Assembly (NCBI GenBank): GCA_963978905.1
Contig: OZ022258.1
Location: 58,016,591 to 58,080,590, forward strand
Length of the DNA: 64,000 nucleotides
Origin: Trichostrongylus colubriformis
Taxonomy: Eukaryota; Nematoda; Chromadorea; Rhabditida; Trichostrongylidae
Direction of reading: 5' to 3'
In this document: piece by piece, positions 33,601-45,600 of the stretch
Numbering within the stretch: the first letter of the stretch is position 1
Layout of the letters: each line of letters opens with the position of its first letter
Made by a program: the position numbers and the translations under genes
The notes under the pieces: generated by a model
Database searches by the model: none
What the model saw: the letters and a program-made list of their open reading frames with translations, nothing else
What the model was told of the DNA's origin: nothing

Positions 33601-36600
33601 CAATTGCCAAAACCTTGAATAAATTGTGGAACTGCTGATGGATCGAGTAATAATTGCAGCTGATTACATACCTTCTTCTCTTCGTAATCCATTTTGCGCA
33701 AAATTTCGTCGTTCTCATCTTCATAAGTGTCCTGCGAATTCTGTTCGACCTCATCTTGCTCTGACTGCAAGTGTTCCGACGGTTCAATGTAGTGGTGACT
33801 CTCGGCGAAGGGTGAGTTGCGACTTAGTTCCCGCCTTGTCTAAAGTATTATTGTTGGCAGGAATACACGCTAATTCGAGGAACTTTGTTCTTGCTTGCGA
33901 ATCGATGTGGGAAAGGCTTAATAGCCTCAAAACGATCACACTTATGGACATTAATGTACTGTTAAATTTGTATGTATTGAATATATTTTTTCTGGCAGTC
34001 AGTCGCCTCTTACTATTGCCACACCGCTGACAACATCGTCGTCTCACGTGGAGGCAGCGGTGTTTCATTTGAAAAGGAGCAAAAGTAATCTTTACGGAGA
34101 ATTGTATTCTGCACCAATACGGCATAGTAACCAGATTATGAATAAACAGAATTGGTGTACAGCATAGGTTCGAAAAGGTATTGGCATGCTTACTTGATGT
34201 AGTCTTGAACATCTACTTGCGCACTCGCTAGCGGTTTCGAATCGATTTGCATTCCCTCCACAACCGCCATAGATGAACTCCTTGCATACACCATCTTCGG
34301 GATCATAGAAGAATGATGGTATATAAGCTCTAAACTTCACAAATATTGGCGTAAAATATGCGTGATCTTCAAAAACAATAATAAAATTCGGAATAAGAGT
34401 CCATTATAGAATTTATAGAACGGGCAGTACTTCACTGATTTTAAATATGGCTTGTTTTTGAGCGCAGTAATGGTTGCAGGTATGTAAACTGATCCACGAC
34501 TTCGAAAACGAGCGGAATTTACAAGTATTTCTCACCCACTAAGTTTCGCCCAGTTGATCAGGTAGACATTGTTTTGCGGGATTTACCGAGATGTCAGAGA
34601 CTGGTGGAGCCTTAACAGTGGATGGGCTCATATTACGTGAGAAATACGACAACATGAGACAAAAATAGAAAGCTTTGGGTCATTATAAGCTCTGCATATA
34701 GGATGATATCAACACATAATGGACCGAAGCTGTTCTTGCTTTTCCGGCCCGTATGGCCGGACGATTTTATCCAGTGTTCAATAGCACGTGATAGCTGGGG
34801 TCGCCATGGACCGCCTTCCTTCAAATCATATGACTGCAATTTTGCCAAAGCGTAGAGTGATCACATAAATTTTGGATCTTCAGAACAATTTCTCAGTCTG
34901 AACTGTTGCATAGTAGTTCGTGTTTTCACCTAACGTTTTCGGGGCAAGAAGTAGTTTGGGTTAATTAAACCAAATTTCCACAACAAAAATTTTATCTGGG
35001 TGTTTATAGTTCAACGGTACCTAAATCAAGTTTTTTCTCCAAATAGTCTTTTTTCAGGACGGCATATTCTAGAAAATCAAGTTCCCCGTATCCCAATGCA
35101 TATGCTAGTAGCTTTCGAGATACAAATCAACAAAATTGTTGTTAGAAATTCTTGCGATACAGTACGTAGCCTGCAATATATGTACACGCATTGTGTATGT
35201 ATTGAATAAAAGCTTTCAAATTACGAGCAGTTGTTCCGGGTGTCGAAACACGTGTGGGCTAGTTTCAGCAGCTCCAAAAGTTGAAAATACAGTTGTTGAC
35301 CTCGCCTTACCAAAAGTGCTCACAAATAAGTGGAAAGCAGGAGCAAAGATTGATCCTGCTTTCCACTTATTTGATGAAGGAGATAAATGATCTCTACTCG
35401 TACTCTGCCCTTAATTCCGTACCGACACCCTGAAGGCACGGTTAGACCGCGGTCGTACTCCGCGGTTTGGGCGGCAGGGCGTGGCTGCGTATCTCTGCGT
35501 CTCCACCTATGCCATCCTGCTTCGCCACCTGCGTCATCTCTGCAGCTCTCTCGTGCCACCCTCCCTTCCTGTGAACGCTCTCACGCCCTGTCGGCGGTAA
35601 GTAAACGAGGGGATATATCTCATATAATTGTGATACAACTGGGAAAAGATCAGCTAAATTTCCATTGACTATAGAAAAATTGGGCAAAAACTAAAATGAG
35701 GAGAGCAAGCGCGTAAGCACACTACATAAAAAATGTCAGAAAGAAAGGAAAGTGTGCAGACCTGCAGGGACCAACATCTCTTGGCAAGGAGCACACATCC
35801 AAACTCCTCCCTCGCTCTGGCAACGGCTGGTCGCTGAGAGTTCTTTCCCTCCCGGAAGAGCCTGAAATATATCATGAAGGATTCCAGCGTTAAACTTCGA
35901 AATGTGGGTGGTGGTGAGTTGCATCTCCCGCTCTGCTAGAATAGAATGACAGGAGCGCACAGCCAGTTGGAGTTGTAGAAGACAGAAACTGAAGTGTGGA
36001 GCCTGTGAACATGTGGGTAGAGGTTTCATGCTTATGACCATTCACAAAAGATGCACTGTTTCAAGGGCGAGGACATCATCCAGGAAGTGAAAATTCAAAA
36101 CTCGTTGCTACTCTCGAAAAGATCACAGATATTCAACTTTTTGAAAAAATAGCTTTCGGCAGCGTTCATACTTTGAAGTGCCGGCGGCAGGGCGTGTCTG
36201 CGTGCCCGTGCGTTTCCACTTGTGACACCTTGTCTCGTTACCTGCGTTGTCGCTGCACCTCCCCCGTGCCTGTCGCTGCACCTCCCCGTGCCTTTCTGCC
36301 TCGCTGCTGTGAGTGCAGCCACTCCCTGCGGCACGTATGAACGAACGCGACCCTATATGCATGCACTTTACAAAACATTTATCAAAACATCTAGTAAGTA
36401 TGTCGATATAGACGGTGATGCTAAGGACAAAAAAAAAGGAGAGTCTGAGAACGGACACGTACAAAATAGACGGTAGCGGTGCTACTGGAGTTGGGGGGGG
36501 GCAGCGCACTGTGCTCTGCGTCTCTAACGCAGGGATAGAGCGTAGAGAAGCCATAGCGCTAGCCGAATCGGCTTCGAATACTGCATAGAAACGATTCTAA

Positions 36601-39600
36601 TGAAGCAAATTCGTGCTTATTTTCCATCCTATGTTAGCCTAAGCCTTGGGGAAGGAGATTCCCTTTCCCTAGGCTTAGGCGAATATGCGTAAGTGGTTGT
36701 TTAGTCTAGTTGAAGTGAATTTCTCGTTATATTCTGATGGAGGAATAGTTTGATTGTTTTTTCAGTTAGTTAGCTGTATCTAGGCATAAAATAACCTTGA
36801 GAGTGCCTATAAACAGAAATTGGGGGCAACTTATGCTTTTGTCGAGTGGCCCCCCCCAACTCCAGTAGCGCCCGGTAGCATTACGGCTGCCAACCAAAAA
36901 AGGCGTCAAATACTGGCATAATGCCGTGTTTTAAACACCACACCTCATTCGACGCTAAACGCTCACAACTATAAATGCACTAGTGGAGTTTCACAGCTCT
37001 TGGGTAAAAAGATTCAGCACGAACACATGGTACATCTAAGTGCAGTGGCAATCAGAGGCTTACTCAAGCCCTTGTGGACTAGTAAAGGGTTTCTCTTCTC
37101 TCATAGATCTTATAAAAAATGTGCAAGACTCTTAATGAAAAAGGGTGTTACCACGCTACTGCGATACTTTTTTTTATTTTAAAAGTGCCTCAAAACGACA
37201 GTATCATTGTATTGCAATGCAGGAGCACAGCTGTCGCAGAGTTCTAAGCGATGCCTTGAGGCCTGCACGGTCTTTCTATTTCGGGATGAATGCCATTAGG
37301 ACGAAAAATTCGCTTTGTGGCGTTGCGAGACATGCGCGCCGTATTGGATGTGTCCTGAAGCGATGACAATGCTCTAACCCCATCCTAGGTGCAATTGCTT
37401 CAGGACTCAACCAACACGTACATAGCTCGCGCATCATGTTGCGCACTAAACGCGGCCACGCAAATTTTCTGTCCTACTGGCATACACTATTCCGCACTCG
37501 TACGTGTCGTAGCGGTGTTGCGTGTGAGATTGTAATGTGTCTTTTTTAACTTTTTCCTTTTTCTTTTTTTACAGCTCTTTGTCTTTACTCGCTGTCCATT
37601 AATCTATTCTCTTCTTTCTCTCTCAGGTTCTTTGTCTCGCGGCATTACATTGCAAATGCGCTGTGTTTAAAAGTCATACTCAACATACCAACATATGGGC
37701 AGAACCGAATCATATGAAAACACGGCTTCCAGCCGCTGTCAGACTCTTATCAAGCTACGTGGTGATTAATAACGGAGCGGTGACCGCGTTTGGTACCGCT
37801 TGCTGACGTCTCTAAACATTCCACAAATTTTGGCGCTACTGGAGTTGGGGGGGGGGCCACTCGACAAAAGCATAAGTTGCCCCCAGTTTCTGTTTATAGG
37901 CACTCACAAGGTTATTTTATGCCTAGATACAGCTAACTAACTGAAAAAACAATCAAACTATTCCTCCATCAGAATATAACGAGAAATTCACTTCGACTAG
38001 ACTAAACAACCACTTACGCATATTCGCCTAAGCCTAGGGAAAGGGAATCGCCTTCCCCAAGGCTTAGGCTAACATAGGATGGAAAAAAAGCACGAATTTG
38101 CTTCATTAGAATCGTTTCTATGCAGTATTCGAAGCCGATTCGGCTAGCGCTATGGCTTCTCTGCGCTCTATCCCTGCGTTAGAGACGCAGAGCACAGTGC
38201 GCTGGCCCCCCCCCCAACTCCAGTAGCGCCCAAATTTTTCTGGGTCAATGTGGGTTGTGGTGCGGGGGAGACGCGACTTCACGTTTATATCTCAAGTTCG
38301 CATAGTAAAAACATGCAAAGGACGCCTCCGCAACCTCCTGCCAGATAGTGGCAGGTGTTTTCTCCTGTGAAAGAGGGGGCGAGTTAATTTTAACCTGAGC
38401 CCAGGGAGGGGAGGAGCTTCGACATGGGTGAAAGACGATCTATGTGCAAATTTTTTCCTACCTAGGTTTAAACTGAAACTCAGGTCCTTCTGGTCATGTT
38501 CGTTATTTTCTCACGTGTTTTTGAGAGACGGTGCGCGATACGCCAAGTCATGGACCGTGAATCGCGTCTCTCTCCACCCCCCCTCCTTCTCCTCCGACCC
38601 GATTTTTACGAAACTAATAGTAAGTTTAGGTGGGTGAACAGTAATGTTTCCTCACTGACCTCTGATGGGAATTCATAATTTCACTTTCTCACCACATCGT
38701 GATAACTCTGTTGGAAGGCAGAAAATCTCTTTTTTTGCGTTTGATTCAACCATCGAAAAGCACTGGCGGTTACACGAATGAGGCCGCCGTCAGACGCGAT
38801 TTTGCGGCGTCGCAACTTCGCACATCGCACAGCCTCAAGGTGGTAATATCGCGTGCGCAAGTGCGACGCCGTAAAATCGCAAAATCGTGAAGTCTGACGG
38901 CGGCCTAAAGAACATCGCACTTATCCATGCCAGTACAGTGCTGAATGCCAAACTAACTAGAATCCTTGATATTTTTGAATTCTCCTAATTCGGATGACAA
39001 AAGAATTTTGAGAATGTACGAAAGATTTCCCCATCACTGACGGCATTACTCTCTCATACCTCGTCATCATATCCACGTTGAGTTTTTTTTATTTGAATGG
39101 AAAAGCTCGCCGTTTCTGGTTCTGCTGGACTTCTCTTATCCTTTTTTTCGAGTTTCTCCGCCTAAAAACCATCCGTTGACAATTTTGCTCTTCGCACTAC
39201 TCTATTTCATGCTAAATGATTCGCTATACTTCTTCCCTACTCTTGCAATTATCGATTTAATAATATTAATATTTTGATATCGATTGGTTTGCTTCCTTTC
39301 TTGAAGCTGGGCAAAACCGCGTCGCACTCTTGCTTTTGCGACAAGGCTTAAATACTCTGTGCAAATTGTTTCACACTCTATTTGCTTTTCATTTGCCACT
39401 CTATTACTGTTCTTGTTATGTTTATCTACCTGTTTTCTCCGCCGATCGCCCGTAAACGTTTTCGAGTGGTGGGTGTTGCACTACCTTGCATGGTGTCCAG
39501 AAAGGTGAAACTATTTGGTAGATGGCTTTAACAAAAAGGTAAATACAGATGGGGCGTGTTGCTGCAGGCCGCAATTATATACCAGACGCCGACTGCCGTG

Positions 39601-42600
39601 CATTTGCGTACTGATGGCAGGTACCGTAACCTTGCGCGTATTTGTATTCGTCTTGATATAGAGTTTGGGGGGTGGAGTGCAAGTGTTCCGAGTGGTGAGG
39701 TCAGGTCAGGTTGCGCGGCGGATTGCAATCAGGTAAAGACAGGTAAAAAACGCTGCCAAAGCTTCTCCCCTAAAAAGGCTTAGGCAAATCTGGGAGAGCC
39801 CAGACGGCAGGACACGCTACCATTCGGACAATTCGCGAAGGGCGGTGACCCAGTTCGGTGTCGACCTCTAGAATCGGAACACTTGCAACACACCCGAGTT
39901 TGGGTGCTACTGGAGTTGGGGGGGGGGGCAGCGCACTGTGCTCTGCGTCTCTAACGCAGGGATAGAGCGCAAAGAAGCCATAGCGCTAGCCGAATCGGCT
40001 TCGAATACTGCATAGAAACGATTCTAATGAAGCAAATTCGTGCTTTTTTCCATCCTGTGTTAGCCTAAGCCTTGGGGAAGGAGATTCCCTTTCCCTAGGC
40101 TTAGGCGAATATGCGTAAGTGGTTGTTTAGTCTAGTTGAAGTGAATTTCTCGTTATATATTCTGATGGAGGAATAGTTTGATTGTTTTTTCAGTTAGTTA
40201 GCTGTATCTAGGCATAAAATAACCTTGAGAGTGCCTATAGACAGAAATTGGGGGCAACTTATGCTCTGTCGAGTGGCCCCCCCCCCAACTCCAGTAGCGC
40301 CAGAGTTTGGGTTGTTGTAGTCACTTCATCACTGCTTAACACGAGATATTCTTCTTCCTAATCGTTATCACGTGGAATTACATGATGTTAATGCCGTTAG
40401 GGGAGTCACACACTGCTCTTGACGTCCGCCGCTATTTTGCCTAAACATTAGTTGAGGAGGAACTGGTATCTGCCCTTGATAAGGTTTAGATGAAAATTTA
40501 CACTTTCGTGTATCAGCACATGGAAGCAGATGATCGGAGGATGGTATCATGTGAGGAACGACAGCGTGAAAATAAGTGCTTCCACCTGCACCAATTAAGT
40601 ATTTCTTCAGCATTTATCTACCACATCAGAACCGGACTTTTTGCACGATTGCAGCAGATTCAGTCGGTGCCCATTCATCGTTGTGCTGTACCCCCTACAT
40701 TATCGTCAGAAAGAAGAGCATAATTGATCGCACTTTCCCCAACTCTACTTTTATCGGAGACTGTCATATATCATTAAAGTCTCATACAGTTCCATGCACA
40801 TTTCGATCAACATGCCGCATCGGAAATGACGGTGTTCCAGAAGCTGCTAATTTGTAATCGCAGTCTAGCTCGTTGGCGGTTAGAGCTACGTTAGTTCGAA
40901 ATCAAGTAAATAAAAGAGTTGCGGAGGGAGGGATTCTGTGGGCAGTCGACCTTATTTCTACCAAAGCTTTGCCAGGAAAATGAATCCTTACTTCCGTTCT
41001 CCGAGGCTAGGCAAAAATGAACGTTCGGGTGTGCAATGTGATGCTTGTAGGACAGCACAGGGGTCGAATGAAGTCGGGGGGGGGGGGGGGGGGGGGAGAC
41101 GCAACTTTGCGTCGATGTTTCACCCACGTCAAGGCTTCTTTCCCTCCCTAGGCTAAGGCTAAAACAGATGAGACCTATGGTTTGACATATGCTTTTTATA
41201 TGGAAGGAGCAGATATCAATTTCACCCCGAGCCTAGGGAGGGAAAGGAGTTTCGACGTCGACGCAAAGTTGCGTCTCCCCCCGATTTTATTTGACCCCAG
41301 TACAGTAAAAGACCAACGAAAAAATGAGTGCCCTCCCCTATTAATCAGCTCCTATAACTCTACATAGCACCTTTGTCTCGCATCTATCCTCACCTCGATG
41401 AGTTTACTTCACGTAAAAAGTTCGCTCAAATAGTTGCGCTGCCATGCAGGTGGCAAGAAAGGCATATCACCTATGTACATGTTTGCTGATACGCACCATA
41501 GACCTTGAAAGCGTAAATTTGAGGGGTCTATGCAGCCTCGAATAGTGCAGAAAACACCTTGATCTAGTAAACCCCAGCAGTGGAAGTTTTCTGGGTGCTA
41601 AGGTAGTTGGGGGGGGGCCACTCGACAAAGGCAAGAGTCGCGCCCAATTTCTGCTTATAGGCACTCTCAAGGTTATTTTAAGCCTAGATACAGTTGACTA
41701 ACTGGAAAAAAGATTGAATTATTCTTCCATTAACATATTACGAAAAATTAGCTACAACTAGACTAAGCAACCACTTACTCGTATTCGCCTAAGCCTAGGG
41801 GAAGGGAATCTCCTTCCCCAAGGCTTAGGCCAACATAGGATGAAAAGAGAAACATGAATCTGCTTTACAAAATCGTTTCTATACAGAATTCGAACCCGAT
41901 TCCGCTAGCGCTATGGCTTCTCTGCGCTCTAGCCATGCGTTAGAGACGCAGAGACACTGCTGCAGTGGCCCCCCCGAACTACCTTAGCACCGTTCTCTGC
42001 TCCAGGGAACATATGAGAGGACGCACTACAAGCGGGAACATAAAACAGTGTTACGCAGTGGTAAGGTTCCATCCCATGGTGTGCACTGAGGCGAATTATA
42101 ACTAGGTGTAGGGTTACGGTACCTGCCATCGGTACGCAAATGCACTGCAGTCGGCGTCTGGTATATAATTGCTTGTTTACCAGTCGAAGAGAATTTTTGT
42201 TTGCGGCTGAGAGAAGTGCTAGACTATACAAGTTTTTGGGACATCCCAGATTGCAATATGCAACATTTCTGTGAACTCCTTTATGTTGAATTTATAGATG
42301 AGTTTCTCTCGCCATCTAATCTTGATTAATGGGCTTCGATGTTCATTTCAGGGGTATTATTAGCGCCGTAGTAAACGCATTTGCGTCCAGATTTTCATTG
42401 AATGCTTTCACCAGATAATTTTATAATATCTTCTATCGTAAAGCTTCAAAAGTAACGGGAAAAGTCAAAATACTCGAGGCAAGGTTTGGAAAGGAACGCT
42501 GTGGTTCACGATATATCATCGCCAGGTGTGCGATGATTCCTCACAACCTGCGTCTGGCGGGGGCGGGGCATAAGCTGTATGGCAGACCGGGAGGTCCAAG

Positions 42601-45600
42601 CCATATACTTGCTGCTGTAACGCTCGAATAAAGGCGTATACCTACTGCTCTCTGTGCTACTCTACTATATTCCTCTCATTCAAGAAAATACCACTGAACC
42701 ACCGTATATCGGTAAAAAGAGGTAAATCAACCTCCAAAGTCTCTAGCGCCCACTACAGTTTTGGTGCATCGGCCTAATCAAGCCAATTTCTCCCGTGTCA
42801 AAGCGTAACAACTTTGAGACCTGGAGTCGAGACTGGCTCATTGAGCACATCTATCTGGTCAAATACAAGACCACGAATCTTACGATTCATAAGTCTCCCG
42901 TACCAAAGTACCTGGAGCATCTCACTGCAAAACAAGCAGTATAAGTCTCCCGTACCAAGTACCTGGAGCATTCTAACTGCAAAACAAGCAGTCTAAACCT
43001 CCCGTACACTGTACCTGGAGTAAATTTGCTACGAAGTTAGCAAAGTAAGTATTTCAAAAAGGAAATACATAATAAAATAAGAGAGATGGCGCTACAATTC
43101 CATAAGACGCCCATAGTATTGAGTGCAAGAACACTCAAAAATCTAGTACTCCGTTACAAGGAGTACACCTCAAGAACAGACTTCACTGTTGTAGATGAGG
43201 AAAATTATGAAGTGTAGATCCACTATTGCACTATTGCAAAGTGGTCTCCGGCTAATTAAAAACGGCCGGGAGAAACTAGAACAATTATATGCAGAAATCA
43301 GAGAAGAGTATAAAAGCTGCAAAACAAAGTCAGAGAGAAAAGACTTAGCAGCAGAAATAGAAGAAATAGAAGCCGAATCCGGCTTGAATGTAGCAATTGC
43401 TGAGTCGGAAGACTTAAGTTTTATGCTGGCAGCACGGCTCGACGAAGCAAAGTGCGCCATGAACAGGATGAATGTTAAATTAGGGTACATAACCCAAAAA
43501 GCACAAATAGAGAGTATTCAAACAGAGAATGGGGTAGTGCAAATTGTCCAAGATGAGGACGGAATCAGCACTGAAAGTGGTGGGAATAGCGTGTCAGCAG
43601 CACCTATTTCTGAGCAAAATCGGCAAGGAAATTCGCTCAGAACCTCTTGTAGGTCCATAAAACCTCCACAAGCAACTTTACCGAAATTCTACGGTAATGC
43701 AGAAGAGTTCCCAGAATTCTGGGCCATTTTTGAAACACTTGTTCACAGAAGTAGTGAACTTGACGTTATGGAAAAAATACTACTCCTCAAAGAAAGCCTC
43801 GAAGGAAGGGCTAAAAATGTAATAAGAGGTATTTCACTTATACCAGATAACTACAAGTGGATCATTCAGACATTACAGGACAGGTACTGTAATGAGCCTG
43901 CAAACCGCTCACAAATAATACAGAAATTAGTAAATTTGGAACCAGCCACTGATTCGGCGGACCACTGTTTAGTCATTATTGACGAGATACAGGTACTAAT
44001 TAACCAGATGATATCCGCGGGCTATGACGTGCGCAAAACATGCGATCCAATGTGGTGTGAAACAATATTAGCCAAGTTCCCACAAGACGTTGTCAAACCG
44101 GTATTGTTATCAGGGCAAACGAAACCTAACCAAACAGTGGAAGATTTGGTGGGTCACCTTAAAAAGGAAATTGCCGCTAAGCTGTATATTGAAAGCAGAC
44201 TCGGCCACGCAATCGAAAGCAAACCTAGCCACACAATCGAGGGCAGATATGGCCAGGGTATCAAAAACAAGGTCAATACACCGCGAGAAAAGTACTTCAC
44301 GCGACCTCAGTCTGGCAATGATTGTGTGTTTTGCCACAGAAACAATCACGCATCAATGGCGTGCCGAACAGTTGCAGACCAGAGTAGTCGCCGCAAAATA
44401 TTGAAGGAAGAGAATAGGTGCTGGAAGTGCCTCTCATCCAGCCACAACAGCTACGACTGTGATGAACCTGACTGCTCGAACTGTGGACAAAAACACCATA
44501 GAACGCTATGCTTCAGCATTAGTAACCAAATGAGAGATCAAAACAGATTCGATAAGAGAAGGCCCTGGAACCGAGAACGACAAACACCTTCTCCAACAAA
44601 CTCTAATCGCCGGGAATCATTCAACCAGCGCTACAGAGAAAACAGGAGTAATGGTAGAGATCCGGATACCATGAACGCCCTAACCTGCACCGAAAATAAG
44701 GGCCAGCGAAGCAGTGAAAGTGAACATACTAAGTCCCAGCTAGTACTTATGACAGCCGAAGGAAGTATCTGGAATCACAGGTCGAAAAACTACGAAAAGG
44801 TGCTTTTCTTCTTTGATACTGGAGCACAAAAGACAATTATCCAGGAATCGGTGGCTGAAAGACTCGGTATTCCGCGACATACCACCGAAATATGCACTAT
44901 GTCTGGTGTTGGAGGTCACATCGAGAAGTTTAAAAGCCACGTAGTTTGTGCCAAAATAAGCATAGCTTTTGGAGAAGAGCTCGAGCTCAATTTCCAAACG
45001 AAACCAGTACTTACAAATGGTTTTCCAAGCGTCAATCTCACGCCGTCAGATATAGTTTTCTTGAAAGAAAACAACATTTGCTTGGCCAATTCCAAAACTC
45101 GAGGTGAACATCAAATACCCCAGGTTCTTGTGGGCCTGGATTACTTCCACGAGCTCATAGAAAGTTCCGCAAGCGGATTGAAGACCCCTTCAGGTCTGCA
45201 TATATCAAAAACCGTCTTCGGACCAACCGTGTTCGGTAAAGGACTGCTGAGAGACGAGAATTGCAAAAATAACATCTGCTACGAATTGTCAGCTATTACT
45301 GAGCAACATGAAAAAGCACCACAGAGAGTAGACCAGCCAAGAAAATCTATAAGATCTTGTATGGATGTTGCAGAGGTCGCAGTAACATCCCTCATACCTA
45401 AAGGAAACCGGCCCAACGGCAAGATGACCGGGATAATTACAACAGGTGATTGCCGTGCAACACCACCGAAGATATTGATGACCAATCATAAGGTCATTCA
45501 GAGATCTCGCAAGAACGCCTGCCCTCTTGAAATCCGAAGAACCAAACAAAAATTGATTCGAGCTCCACAAAAGCGTGCTCATGACTGTAGCTTAGACTGC

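Noticed and set aside
41078..41096. Long G run
   Set aside because: Belongs to the G tract of the family E inverted repeat. Similar G/C tracts end the family D copies, so it is not a separate feature.
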